Assembly: GCA_963835595.1 (NCBI GenBank) | Contig: CAWIGL010000003.1 | Span: 558,001 to 622,000 of the forward strand | Direction: 5' to 3' | Origin: CAWEPK01 sp963835595 | GTDB taxonomy: Bacteria; Desulfobacterota; Syntrophorhabdia; Syntrophorhabdales; WCHB1-27 | DNA length: 64,000 bases | Shown: one piece after another, positions 50,085 through 59,271 of the stretch | How positions within the stretch are numbered: the first letter of the stretch is position 1 | Layout of the letters: each line of letters starts with the position of its first letter | The notes under the pieces: model-generated | What the model saw: the letters and a program-made list of their open reading frames with translations, nothing else | Told to the model about the DNA's origin: nothing | Database searches by the model: none | Position numbers and translations under genes: made by a program

Positions 50085-50741
50085 TTGAGAACAGCCGCCT
50101 CGGAAGCTGGATTACCTCGCCCTTGCCGCAGCGCTGAGACGGGCTTCACGCTCGTGGAGGTCCTTCTCGCCGTCGCCCTCTCCGCCCTTCTCCTGACAAT
50201 AGTCTACGCGACGTACTTCTCCATAAACCGGTCGATAGTCGCCGCCACGGAGAGCCAGGACGCCCTTGACACAGGCAGGGCCCTGACGGAGCTCCTGAAG
50301 CGCGACATCCGGGCGATGAGTACGGCCTCTTACCCGTTTATCGCCAAGTACGTCGATATCGACGGGCGCCGGTTCGGCGACCTGGAGTTCGTCACGAACG
50401 CCCTGTCGGCTACGGACCCCTTGAGGCTGAGGAGGGTCGAATACAGCGTAGTCATCGTCGGCAACGGCCAGAAGGTGCTCGTGAGGAAGGAATCGACGGA
50501 CCTGTTCGACCTCATCGATAAGCCGCCTGCCGACAACCCCCCCAGGGTACTGGAGATATCGCGGATCGTAACGGGCTTCGTCACCGAGTTCTACAACGGC
50601 GGCGCCTGGCTGCCTACCTGGGACTCGGGCATAGGCGGGGCGCTGCCCAAGCAGGTCAGGATAACCATCGATGTGGAGGACGCGAAGGGGACGAGCAGGC
50701 GGTTCGTGGCGGAGGAGGCCATCCAGAGTGCGATCCAGTAA
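50085..50741 (+). CDS. gspJ: Type II secretion minor pseudopilin GspJ
   Basis: Prepilin N-terminus GFTLVEVLLAVALSALLLTI with the peptidase site after Gly and Glu at +5. TTG 50085 is chosen for GGGAGGG nine bases upstream and a 20-residue leader; the ATG at 50016 would give a 43-residue leader without a ribosome-binding site. Downstream: TGRALTELLKRDIRAMSTAS, DLEFVTNALSATDPLRLRRV and a C-terminal beta domain ending FVAEEAIQSAIQ. First gene of the secretion operon. Confidence 0.88.
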   Translation: MRTAASEAGLPRPCRSAETGFTLVEVLLAVALSALLLTIVYATYFSINRSIVAATESQDALDTGRALTELLKRDIRAMSTASYPFIAKYVDIDGRRFGDLEFVTNALSATDPLRLRRVEYSVVIVGNGQKVLVRKESTDLFDLIDKPPADNPPRVLEISRIVTGFVTEFYNGGAWLPTWDSGIGGALPKQVRITIDVEDAKGTSRRFVAEEAIQSAIQ

Positions 50742-51774
50742 CGAGGGCTTTATACTCATTACAGTCCTCCTCGTGATAGCGGTGCTCTTCCCGCTCATCC
50801 TCGCCTTCAACGCCAAGGTGCAGCTCAACCTTATCCAGGCGGAGAATTTCAGGAATTCGGTCCAGGCGACCCGCATGGCGCGGTCGGGGGTGGAGGGGGC
50901 AATCGGCATACTGAAGCAGGACGACGCGAGCTACGACTCGAAGAGAGACAAGTGGGCGGCCACCTTCCCCAGCCTGGCGCTCGGAAGCGGCGTGCTCTAC
51001 GTGACGATCACCGACGAGGACGCAAAGATACCGATCAACAACCTCGTGGGGGCCGCCAAGGACAGCGCGGCCCAGGCGGCGGGTACGGGCCGGACGCAGG
51101 CAGCCGCCGGCGCCGCGACATCCGGCGCGGCTGCGCAGCAGGCGGCAGGCAAGGTCGTCTACGACCAGGTGGACCAGGACCTGAGCGCGCGCTTAAGGGC
51201 GCTCATCACGCGGCTCGGCGGCAAGCCGGAGGTCGTCGATGCCCTGATCGACTGGCTCGACTCGAACAACGAGGTGACGGGAGTCGAGGGCGCAGAAGAC
51301 GACTATTACAGGCAGAGGGGCTACCGCTGCAAGAACGGCCCCCTCGATTCCCTGGAAGAGCTCTCCCTCATCAAAGGGTTCGACAAAGAGCTGCTGATCG
51401 ACAAGAACCTGAAGAGCTACCTGACGATTGCCCCGACGGACGGCAAGGTGAACGCCAACACCGCGTCGCTTTTGGTCCTCCAGACCGTGCTCGAGACGCA
51501 GACGGTAAGCCTGCCCCAGCCCCTCTCCGACGGGGACGTGCAGAACCTCGCCGGCTACAGGGACGAGCACGACCTGAAGATCATCAGCGACGTCACGGCG
51601 GCCGTAAAGATAAGCCAGACCCAGGCCGCAAGCATCACGCCCCTCGTCAAGGTCAATTCGGCTTACTTTACCGTCCGCAGCAGGTATACTATCGGCAGGG
51701 TCGTAAAGAACGTCGAGGCCCTTCTGAAGAGAGACTCCTCGACAGTGACAACCATCTCATGGAGGGAATATTGA
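50728..51774 (+). CDS. gspK: Type II secretion minor pseudopilin GspK
   Basis: 348 residues from GTG 50728 (GGAGGAGG upstream), overlapping gspJ by 14 bp. The leader VRSSNEG precedes FILITVLLVIAVLFPLILAF; there is no Glu at +5, a known feature of GspK. Two SAM-like helical repeats: RLGGKPEVVDALIDWLDSNN with EDDYYRQRGYRCKNGPLDSL (calcium-binding acidic residues), and VNANTASLLVLQTVLETQTV. An Ala/Gln-rich insert (AAGAATSGAAAQQAAG) is present at ~125-145. GspK caps the pseudopilus tip. Confidence 0.92.
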   Translation: MRSSNEGFILITVLLVIAVLFPLILAFNAKVQLNLIQAENFRNSVQATRMARSGVEGAIGILKQDDASYDSKRDKWAATFPSLALGSGVLYVTITDEDAKIPINNLVGAAKDSAAQAAGTGRTQAAAGAATSGAAAQQAAGKVVYDQVDQDLSARLRALITRLGGKPEVVDALIDWLDSNNEVTGVEGAEDDYYRQRGYRCKNGPLDSLEELSLIKGFDKELLIDKNLKSYLTIAPTDGKVNANTASLLVLQTVLETQTVSLPQPLSDGDVQNLAGYRDEHDLKIISDVTAAVKISQTQAASITPLVKVNSAYFTVRSRYTIGRVVKNVEALLKRDSSTVTTISWREY

Positions 51775-53076
51775 GGAAGAGAGGAGCGGCTATAATTCAG
51801 CGAAACGGCGGCTGGTGCGGGGTAGCGCTTTCGGCCCGTGAGGGGAAAATAGCCGACTTGAGGATAATAGAGAAGGACGACTTCTCGGAGCTGCGGGCGG
51901 AGTTCGCAGACGACGGCTACGGCATGGCCGTCGATAACGGGTCGGGGTATCTTTTCATGCTGACCTTCCCCTTCTCCGACAAGCGGAGGATAAAGCTGGT
52001 CCTGGGGGGAGAGCTTGAGGAGAGGCTGCCCGTATCCGTCGATGACCTGGCCATCAGACTTCGTGGAGACGGCGAAAGGGAGCGTCCTCGCTGCTGCCAT
52101 CCCCAAGGCGCTTACGGAGACCATCGCGGAAGACAAGCACCTGCGCATCACCACGGTGCAGGCCGTCGCGGTCCTCCACGCCCTGAAGTGGCTCAACGCG
52201 ATCTACCACGGGGACTTCGTCTTCCTCCACCAGAACGGGACCACGATGATCGTGATGGGCTTCAAGGCCGACCGGCTGTGCTACCTCAGACAGTTCTTCC
52301 ATACCCCCCAGTCCGACGCGCTGGACGAGGCCATAAGCGAGATCGCGGCGGACAAGACGTTCACCCCCCGCGCGTACTACATGGTGAGCGACGCCGGGGA
52401 CGCGCAGCCGACGAAGCAGCGCCTGGAGGAGAAGTTCCACATCCACGTCGAGATGCCCTCCCTGCGACGAATACTCAACAACGAAGCCGCTGAAGACTGG
52501 CTCTGGCCTGCCGTCGGCACCGCGCTCCTCTCAATCGCGCCCAAGGGCAAGCTCAACCTCACGGGCGCAAGGCGCAGCGCCGACCTCTTCCTCTTCACGA
52601 AAACGGCGCTCTACGCCTCCGCCGCCCTCGCCTGCGCAGGCATCATCCTGGCGGTCCTCTTCTCGCTGGACCATTATTTCAAGGAGGGCGCTTACAAATA
52701 CCTCGTCTCCGAGCAAAACAGGCTTTACAGGCTTTCTTTCCCCAAGTCGCCACCGGTGAGGGAGCCCGTCAAGATGTTCCGCGAGAAGATAAGGCTCCTC
52801 GATAAGGACCCTGGCTCCATAGCCGTCGGGGCAGACCCCCTGGCCGTCCTCAACGAGATCAGCGCCAGGATAGGGCCCGACATCGATGTCAAGATAAGCG
52901 AGTTCGCCTCCGACGAAAAGGAGTTCACCATGTCGGGGACGACCGTCTCATTCGCCTCGATGGAAAAGATAAAGGCGGCCCTGGAGCAGATACGCGGCGT
53001 CTCGCAGGTGGAGATGCAGAACCTCGACCTTGCAGCGGGCAGGCAGGTAAAATTCAAAATCAGGGGTAAGCTATGA
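51771..53076 (+). CDS. gspL: Type II secretion protein GspL (one frameshift)
   Basis: About 435 residues. TTG 51771 overlaps the gspK stop (TTGA) and has GGAGGG upstream; ATG 51759 is the alternative. The cytoplasmic actin-like part (ISAxxxx-type WCGVALSAREGKIADLRIIE) is broken by an extra A at 52056; the reading resumes DFVETAKGSVLAAAIPKALT. A single membrane helix (ALYASAALACAGIILAVLFS) and a periplasmic ferredoxin-like domain (DPLAVLNEISARIGPDIDVK to VEMQNLDLAAGRQVKFKI) follow. GspL links the GspE ATPase to the inner-membrane platform. Confidence 0.85.
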
Positions 53077-53585
53077 ACGTCCCGGATAGGCTGCGGACCG
53101 TACCGCAAAACGTTTATGTGATCGCTTTCCTCGGCATCTTCGCCATCTCTGCGTTCTTCGCCTATTTCACGAGCGAGGACACCCGTCTCCTGGAGAGGAA
53201 GATAGAGTCGAGGCAGAGGGATTACGCCGAGATCCTCCAGCTCAGGGACATATACGAAGCTAAGAAGCACGCGGCGGACAAGGCCGGCGCAGGCCACGTC
53301 GAAAAGCGCCCCGTGACGCTCGCCTCGGTCGAGGAGATGGTCGGCAAGAGCTTCGTCGGGGGCGCCCTCTCCACGCTCCATCCGGCAGCCGAGAGGGGGC
53401 AGGGGGGCGCGGGGGCCGTGGAGATAAAGGTGACCAACGCGCCGCTCGGCGAGGTGATATCCTTCGTCAAGAACGCCGAAAGCTTCGGTTTTTACGTCGG
53501 CAAGCTGCACCTTTCCCTGTCCGCTGCCAACACCGGGGTGCTCGACGTGCAGGCCACCGTAATGGAAAGGCGCTCAAATGGCTAA
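53073..53585 (+). CDS. gspM: Type II secretion protein GspM
   Basis: 170 residues: short cytoplasmic N-terminus, one membrane helix (NVYVIAFLGIFAISAFFAYF), a coiled-coil (LLERKIESRQRDYAEILQLR) and a periplasmic ferredoxin-like domain ending TNAPLGEVISFVKNAESFG and VQATVMERR. It overlaps gspL by 4 bp and gspN by 8 bp. Assignment rests on topology and position between gspL and gspN as much as on sequence. Confidence 0.82.
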   Translation: MNVPDRLRTVPQNVYVIAFLGIFAISAFFAYFTSEDTRLLERKIESRQRDYAEILQLRDIYEAKKHAADKAGAGHVEKRPVTLASVEEMVGKSFVGGALSTLHPAAERGQGGAGAVEIKVTNAPLGEVISFVKNAESFGFYVGKLHLSLSAANTGVLDVQATVMERRSNG

Positions 53586-54573
53586 GCGAAAAGACCTCGT
53601 CTTCTATGCCTGCGCCCTGGGATGGGCCGTCTTCGTCGCGGCGCTCACCGTCTACCTCTTCTTCCCCTACCAGAAGGCGCTGAAGATCGCCCTGCAAAAC
53701 GTGCTGGGCGCGGGAAGGGTTGCAGTCTCCATGGAAGGCGTAACAACGAAGCCGATGGGCGTCGGGGCATCGAGGGTCCTGTTGAAGCCGGATGCGGCAA
53801 GGGGGCAGACCGCGCCATTCGAGCTGTCGAATATCGATATTTTCTGGAACCCCGTCTCACTTCTGACCGGAAAGCTGACGATCCACTCGAAGGCGTCGCT
53901 TTACGGCGGCGTCCTGAGATGCGTCCTGCGGGGCTCGCCTGTGATGGGCTCGTCGAGCCCCGACGTCTCCCTGACGTTCGACCACGTCAACCTGGCGAGG
54001 TTCCCTGAAGGCGTCCTCCCCTGGTTCAAGGGTATGACCGGGACCCTCGACGGCGTCATCAGGAAGGAGACGCCCCCCGGAAGGCCCGACAAGCAGACAG
54101 GCTCGTTCCGCCTCAACCTTAAAGGCGGCCAGGTGAAAGACCTCCAGGTCAACAACATGCCGCGCCTCATCATCCCCTATCAGGAGATAGCCATCGAGGG
54201 GAAGATAGACGGGCCGCGGGTCAACATCGTGAAGCTGGCCCTCAAGAGCGACCTAGTCTCGCTCACGGGGTCCGGGTTCGTCGAATCGGGGGAGACGGAC
54301 CAGACCATCGACATGAAGCTCTTTTACGAGACGCTCTCCCAGATCTTCCCCCTCAAGGGGAAAGGCGTCATCACGATAAGCGGGAGCCGGAAGGCGCCTG
54401 TCGTCACCATTGCCCCCCAGGAAGCTGCAAGCCCGGCGGGAGGGCCTCAGCAGGCTTCCGCAGCGGGGACGGCGCAAGGCAGGCAGCAGCCCGTTGCGAT
54501 ACCGGCGCCGAAGGCGCAGCAGCCGGCAGCAGCAGGGGCGGCGGGGGCGCGTCCCCGCCCGGATGCGCGTTGA
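53578..54573 (+). CDS. gspN: Type II secretion protein GspN
   Basis: 331 residues with an N-terminal membrane helix (ALGWAVFVAALTVYLFFPYQ) and the GspN/AsmA-like beta-rich domain: VSMEGVTTKPMGVGASRVLL, NIDIFWNPVSLLTGKLTIHS, GSFRLNLKGGQVKDLQVNNM and LTGSGFVESGETDQTIDMKL. A C-terminal Ala/Gln/Pro-rich tail (~275-331) is low-complexity. Followed by a 185-bp gap without a gene before gspC. Confidence 0.88.
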   Translation: MAKRKDLVFYACALGWAVFVAALTVYLFFPYQKALKIALQNVLGAGRVAVSMEGVTTKPMGVGASRVLLKPDAARGQTAPFELSNIDIFWNPVSLLTGKLTIHSKASLYGGVLRCVLRGSPVMGSSSPDVSLTFDHVNLARFPEGVLPWFKGMTGTLDGVIRKETPPGRPDKQTGSFRLNLKGGQVKDLQVNNMPRLIIPYQEIAIEGKIDGPRVNIVKLALKSDLVSLTGSGFVESGETDQTIDMKLFYETLSQIFPLKGKGVITISGSRKAPVVTIAPQEAASPAGGPQQASAAGTAQGRQQPVAIPAPKAQQPAAAGAAGARPRPDAR

Positions 54574-54758
54574 CAATATGGCGGGGATGGTGATACCCTA
54601 CCACATGATTAGCGCTACAAATACGTTCATAAAGCAGGGCTGCGCCACAACTCCGGTTGTTTCATCCGATGATTTGCGCAAACGGGGCGACCGCGCCGGG
54701 GCCGGACAATCGGAAGATGAAGAAAAGATCGTAAGAAATCAAAGGCTATCGGAAAACG

Positions 54759-55664
54759 ATGCGATTCGATAGAAAAAAAGGGATCATCCTGGGCATCTCC
54801 ACCCTCGCAGGCGTCATCGCCGGGACGGTCCTGCTCATGATGATAAACGCCTCTTTCCTCAAGGCGCCCGACGTACTACCCCAGGCGGCCGCAGCGGCGG
54901 CCGTGGCGAAGGACGCCTATGCCCCGGCGGCCCCCGGCGGGCCGGACTATGGGGCCATCACACAGAGGAACCTCTTCCGGGCGAAGCTCCAGACCGAGGT
55001 CCCCAGGCAGAAGACGGCGGCTGAGATCGAGGAAGAAACGCTGGCGGGCATAGTCAAGACGATGGCGCTCAAAGGGGTGATGCTGGGCGCCAGGAAGCGG
55101 GACAATTACGCGGTCATCGACAGGGGCGGACCGAAGGGCGTCTGGGCTTACGAGATCGGCGAGGTCGTTGAGAACGGCCTCGCGCTCAAAGAGATCAGAA
55201 AGGACTCGGTGCGGCTCCAGAAAGGGGATTTCGACGTGGTGCTCAGGCTTTTCTCGTCCGCCGCCGAGCGCCCGAAGGGGACCGTTCCGGCCCTGCCTGC
55301 GCCTTTGCCGAAGCAGGTCGCCAAGGCCGTGCCGGGCAAGGACGATATAAAGAGGGAGGGGTCCGTCACGCGCATCTCCAAGTCCTTCGCGGACAAGCTC
55401 AAGACGGACAGCAACGCGATCCTCTCTTCCATAGCGATCAAGCCGGGGGCGGACGGGATCAAGGTCGTAGCGGTCGATCAGGGGAGCATCGCGCAGAGGA
55501 TGGGCATCGCGCCCGACGATACGCTCCAGGAAGTGAACGGCCAGAAGCTCTCTTCGGCCGGAGACATGAACCACGTCTACGACGCGCTCAAGAACGCGAC
55601 CACCTTCGAGGTAAAGGTCCTGCGCGGCGGCAAGTCCGAGACGCTGCGCTATGAGATAAAGTAG
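54759..55664 (+). CDS. gspC: Type II secretion protein GspC with PDZ domain
   Basis: 301 residues: membrane helix (IILGISTLAGVIAGTVLLMM), homology region ITQRNLFRAKL and TMALKGVMLGARKRDNYAVI, then a PDZ domain (SSIAIKPGADGIKVVAVDQG, SIAQRMGIAPDDTLQEVNGQ, VYDALKNATTFEVKVLRGGK). GspC connects the inner-membrane platform to the secretin GspD, and the gene directly precedes gspD. Confidence 0.92.
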   Translation: MRFDRKKGIILGISTLAGVIAGTVLLMMINASFLKAPDVLPQAAAAAAVAKDAYAPAAPGGPDYGAITQRNLFRAKLQTEVPRQKTAAEIEEETLAGIVKTMALKGVMLGARKRDNYAVIDRGGPKGVWAYEIGEVVENGLALKEIRKDSVRLQKGDFDVVLRLFSSAAERPKGTVPALPAPLPKQVAKAVPGKDDIKREGSVTRISKSFADKLKTDSNAILSSIAIKPGADGIKVVAVDQGSIAQRMGIAPDDTLQEVNGQKLSSAGDMNHVYDALKNATTFEVKVLRGGKSETLRYEIK

Positions 55665-55686
55665 GCTTAAGCAGGAGGGATGTACG

Positions 55687-57660
55687 TTGCTGCAAAAAAG
55701 GGGTGGACTATTGCTATGGCTCCCCCTTGCCGGGGCGCTGGCCGTCTCGCCCGGCGCGATGGCCCAGAGCGACAAGGGCGCAACGCCGCCGCTGCCTGAG
55801 GGCGTCGTCGTCCGCGTCCTGGCCGCGGCGCAGCAGACGGCCCCGGCTGCCGGAGCTCAAGGCCAGCCGCCGGCGCCCATTCAAGGCCAACAGCCCCCCT
55901 CCGCGCCGTCCCAGCCGGGCGCCGCGGCCCAGGCGCCCGCACCGGGGGCAGCGCCCAGGCCGGCGCCCCCGCCCCTTTCGCCCCCGCCTGCCCCGCAGGC
56001 GGCGGCCGGGTCGCCCGTCCAGGCGCAGCCCGTATCCCCTCCGCCTCCCGGCGGCCTTGTCCAGATGCAGTTCGACAATATCGAGCTGCGGGACCTGATC
56101 CGGTTCGTAAGCAGCATCATGGGGAAGAACTTCATATACGACGAGGCGGTCGTCAAGGGCAGGGTGACGATACTCTCGCCCAAGAGCCTAACGAAGGAAG
56201 AGGTCTTCAGGGTATTCGAGAGCGTCGTCAGCTACTTCGGCTTCACGATCATGGCGACGCCGGAGGCCAACAAGATAGTGCGGGCCGCTGAGGCAAAGGG
56301 CATGGCCGTCGAGACGCTCGACCGCACGAAGTTCATGACCCTTTCCCCCGAAGAAAGGATAACGACCCTCGTCTATCCCCTCCACTACCTGGACTCGAAC
56401 GCGATGGTAGGGGTGCTGAGGCCGCTCATGTCGAGGGACGCCTACATTGTCAGCGTGGCCTCGGCGAACTCCCTCATCATGATCGACACTTCGGCGAACC
56501 TCCGCAGGCTCAGGACGGTGATCGACGAGGTCGATCTTCCCGTCTCCCGGCAACTTTCCGGGATCGAGGTCTACAACGTGCAGCACACGAACGCGGCAGA
56601 CCTGGCGAAATCCCTCCAGGCCCTTCTCGCCGAAGGGAAGAAGGCGGCGACGCCCAGGGAGAAGATCTACATTACCGCCTACGCCCCGTCGAACTCGCTG
56701 CTCATAAGCGCCCCTCCTGAAGACATAAAGGAGATAAGGCGCATCGTGGACGAGATCGACACGTACAAGCCCCAGGTGCTCGTCGAGGCGGCGATCATCG
56801 AGCTTTCGCTTCAGAAAACGCAGACCCTGGGCGTCGAGTGGGTCGTGGGCGGCGCCGCCAACGGCTCCAAGGTCGTCGGCGGCAACATTATAAGCACCAG
56901 CTCGGCAACGGGCGGCGCCCTCGTCCCCTTGGCCGCGGGCATAGCCGCCAACCAGCCGGCAACCGCCCTCGGGGCGCTCAAGTCCGGGCTGAACATAGGC
57001 GTCGTCGGGCAGACGATAAACTTCGGGGGCATCTCGTTCCCCACCGTCCAGTCCTTCGTGCAGGCCCTTGCCGCCGATGTGAAGACGAACGTCCTCGCTA
57101 CGCCCCAGCTTTTGACGCTCAACAACGAGGAGGCGGAGGTGCTCGTAGGCTCAAACGTGCCTTATACGACGAGCGTCAGGCTCGACTCGGCGGGCAACCC
57201 GATCACCAATTTCGACTACCGCGACGTGGGCGTCAAGCTCAAGGTGAAACCCTTCATCAACAAGGACGGCCTCGTCTATCTCAACATCTTCACCGAGGTC
57301 ACGCAGATAACGAGCACGCTCGCGACCGTAGGCACGGGCCAGCAGCCTGCCCCGACGACCACGAAGCGATCGACGAAGACGACGGTCGGTGTAAGGGACG
57401 CCCAGACGATAGTTATAAGCGGCATCATCCAGGATACGCTTTCCGATACGGAGCAGGGGGTTCCGCTCCTCAGCTCGATCCCCCTTCTCGGAAGGCTCTT
57501 CCAGTACAGCGCCAAGAGCGACCAGAAAACGAACCTTCTCATCTTCCTGACGCCGAGGATCATTTACGACGCCGCGACGCTATCCAAGATAAGCGAGGAG
57601 AAAAAGGCGCAGCAGGAGAAGCTGCTCGGGCCTCCAACACTGTCTAAAGGGAAGAAGTAA
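55687..57660 (+). CDS. gspD: Type II secretion secretin GspD
   Basis: 657 residues from TTG 55687 (AGGAGGG nine bases upstream). Signal peptide (LLLWLPLAGALAVSPGAMAQ), an unusual ~100-residue Pro/Ala/Gln-rich linker, the N0 domain (VQMQFDNIELRDLIRFVSSI), N1-N3 domains (VYPLHYLDSNAMVGVLRPLM, VYNVQHTNAADLAKSLQALL) and the secretin core: VEAAIIELSLQKTQTLGVEW, LATPQLLTLNNEEAEVLVGS and LLSSIPLLGRLFQYSAKSDQ. It forms the outer-membrane pore. The stop overlaps the gspE ATG (TAATG). Confidence 0.95.
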   Translation: MLQKRGGLLLWLPLAGALAVSPGAMAQSDKGATPPLPEGVVVRVLAAAQQTAPAAGAQGQPPAPIQGQQPPSAPSQPGAAAQAPAPGAAPRPAPPPLSPPPAPQAAAGSPVQAQPVSPPPPGGLVQMQFDNIELRDLIRFVSSIMGKNFIYDEAVVKGRVTILSPKSLTKEEVFRVFESVVSYFGFTIMATPEANKIVRAAEAKGMAVETLDRTKFMTLSPEERITTLVYPLHYLDSNAMVGVLRPLMSRDAYIVSVASANSLIMIDTSANLRRLRTVIDEVDLPVSRQLSGIEVYNVQHTNAADLAKSLQALLAEGKKAATPREKIYITAYAPSNSLLISAPPEDIKEIRRIVDEIDTYKPQVLVEAAIIELSLQKTQTLGVEWVVGGAANGSKVVGGNIISTSSATGGALVPLAAGIAANQPATALGALKSGLNIGVVGQTINFGGISFPTVQSFVQALAADVKTNVLATPQLLTLNNEEAEVLVGSNVPYTTSVRLDSAGNPITNFDYRDVGVKLKVKPFINKDGLVYLNIFTEVTQITSTLATVGTGQQPAPTTTKRSTKTTVGVRDAQTIVISGIIQDTLSDTEQGVPLLSSIPLLGRLFQYSAKSDQKTNLLIFLTPRIIYDAATLSKISEEKKAQQEKLLGPPTLSKGKK

Positions 57661-59188
57661 TGGAATCATTGGCGTCACGTGAAGAGGAGCTGGCGCCGGT
57701 CCCCAACCGGATAGCCAGGATACACCACTCGTTCTTCCAGAAGAACGGGGTCGTGCCGTTAGGCGTCAAGGACGACCCCCCTACCCTCGTCGTTGCGGTC
57801 TGCGACGGCGAGCAGGGCTCGCGCTCCGACGTGCTCGGCATCTTCTCCAACATGGCCATCGAGAAGAGGCGCGTGTCGAAGGAGCAGTTCCAGGAATTCC
57901 TGAACGTCTTCAGGGAGGAGCAGGGAAGGGAGGTCGTCATCGGCGTCGTCGAGGACTTAGGCGAGACGCGCGCTGACGGAGATCGCCCAGGAGATACCGA
58001 GCGGCCACGACCTGCTCGACGACGCGGCGAACGAGCCGCCCATCATCAAGCTGGTCAACCTGCTCTTCTCCATCGCCGCGAAGGACAGGGCGAGCGACAT
58101 ACACATCCAGCCGCTGGAGAAGGACCTGCGGGTGCGCTACAGGATCGACGGACTCCTCTACGACACGTACAAGCCGCCGAAGCGGGCGCAGAACGCCATC
58201 GTGTCGAGGATCAAGGTCATGGCGGGCCTCGACGTTGCGGAGAAGAGGCTCCCCCAGGACGGAAGGATCAAGGTGCGGGTCAACGAGAAGGACATCGACG
58301 TCCGCGTCTCGATCATACCGTCCGCTTACGGGGAGCAGGTGGTCATGCGCCTCCTCGACAAGGGGGCGGCCCTCATCGGCCTCGACTCGATGGGCATGAC
58401 CGCCGAGCTGGAGAAGAAGGTAGTCTCCCTCATAACGAGGCCGCAGGGCGTCTTCCTCGTCACAGGCCCGACAGGCAGCGGCAAGACGACGACCCTTTAC
58501 GCAGTCCTCCAGTTACATCAATACGCCGGAAAAGAATATATTGACCGTGGAAGACCCGGTGGAGTACATTCTCCAGGGTATCGGCCAAATACAGGTCAAC
58601 CCGAAGATTCAGCTCGATTTTGCGAGGGCCCTCCGGTCGTTCCTGCGGCAGGACCCGGACGTTATCATGGTAGGCGAGATACGGGACGAAGAGACGGCGA
58701 GGATCGCCATACAGGCGGCGCTCACCGGCCACCTCGTCTTTTCAACCCTCCACACGAACGATTCACCGAGCGCCCTTACGAGGCTCGTCGATATGGGCAT
58801 AGAGTCTTACCTGCTGACCTCTTCCATCACCGCCATCCTCGCCCAGCGCCTCGTCAGGAGGATTTGCCCGCACTGCAAGGAGGTCTACGAGCCTACGGAG
58901 TTCGAGAACCGCATATTGGAGGAACACGCGGGCGCCGACCGCCCGGTCTATAAGGGGACGGGCTGTCCCGAATGCCTGGACACCGGCTACTTAGGCAGGA
59001 TCGGCGTCTTCGAGCTTTTGACCCTCAACAGCAAGATAAGGCAGATGGTCCAGGAAAAGGCGTCCTCCGAGGATATAAAGACGGAGGCGATACGCAACGG
59101 GATGACTACCCTGCGCCAGGACGGCGTCAACAGGGCGCTCGCCGGCGACACGACAATCGCCGAGGTCGTCCGGGTGACGATCGAGTAG
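57660..59188 (+). CDS. gspE: Type II secretion ATPase GspE (two frameshifts)
   Basis: About 509 residues. The N1 domain (LGVKDDPPTLVVAVCDGEQG, EEFxxF-like KEQFQEFLNVFREE) is followed by a shift near 57963, then EPPIIKLVNLLFSIAAKDRA, SDIHIQPLEKDLRVRYRIDG, Walker A VFLVTGPTGSGKTTTLYAVL. An extra T near 58512 shifts again to NILTVEDPVEYILQGIGQIQ, Walker B RQDPDVIMVGEIRDEETARI, the His box LVFSTLHTND and the C4 zinc motif CPHC...CPEC. It powers pseudopilus assembly. Both indels look like sequencing errors. Confidence 0.9.
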
Positions 59189-59202
59189 GAAAAAGCCCCA
59201 GG

Positions 59203-59271
59203 GATAATAGTCTGGTCCGGAAAGGGCGGGAACGAAAGGGCATATAATAGAGTTTTTTGTGAAAGGACAGG
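59203..59271 (+). repeat. gspE-gspF spacer resembling an upstream sequence at 43617
   Basis: The 83-bp spacer contains a stretch (ATAGTC..., GCGGGAACGAAAG, ...TTTTTTGTGA..GGACAGG) that aligns over ~70 bp with 43617-43687. The shared core GCGGGAACGAAAG is exact. It ends at the gspF Shine-Dalgarno. Confidence 0.45.

Noticed and set aside
54410..54772. Possible small gene between gspN and gspC
   Set aside because: The frame starts inside gspN in another phase and shows no protein-like features in the 185-bp gap.
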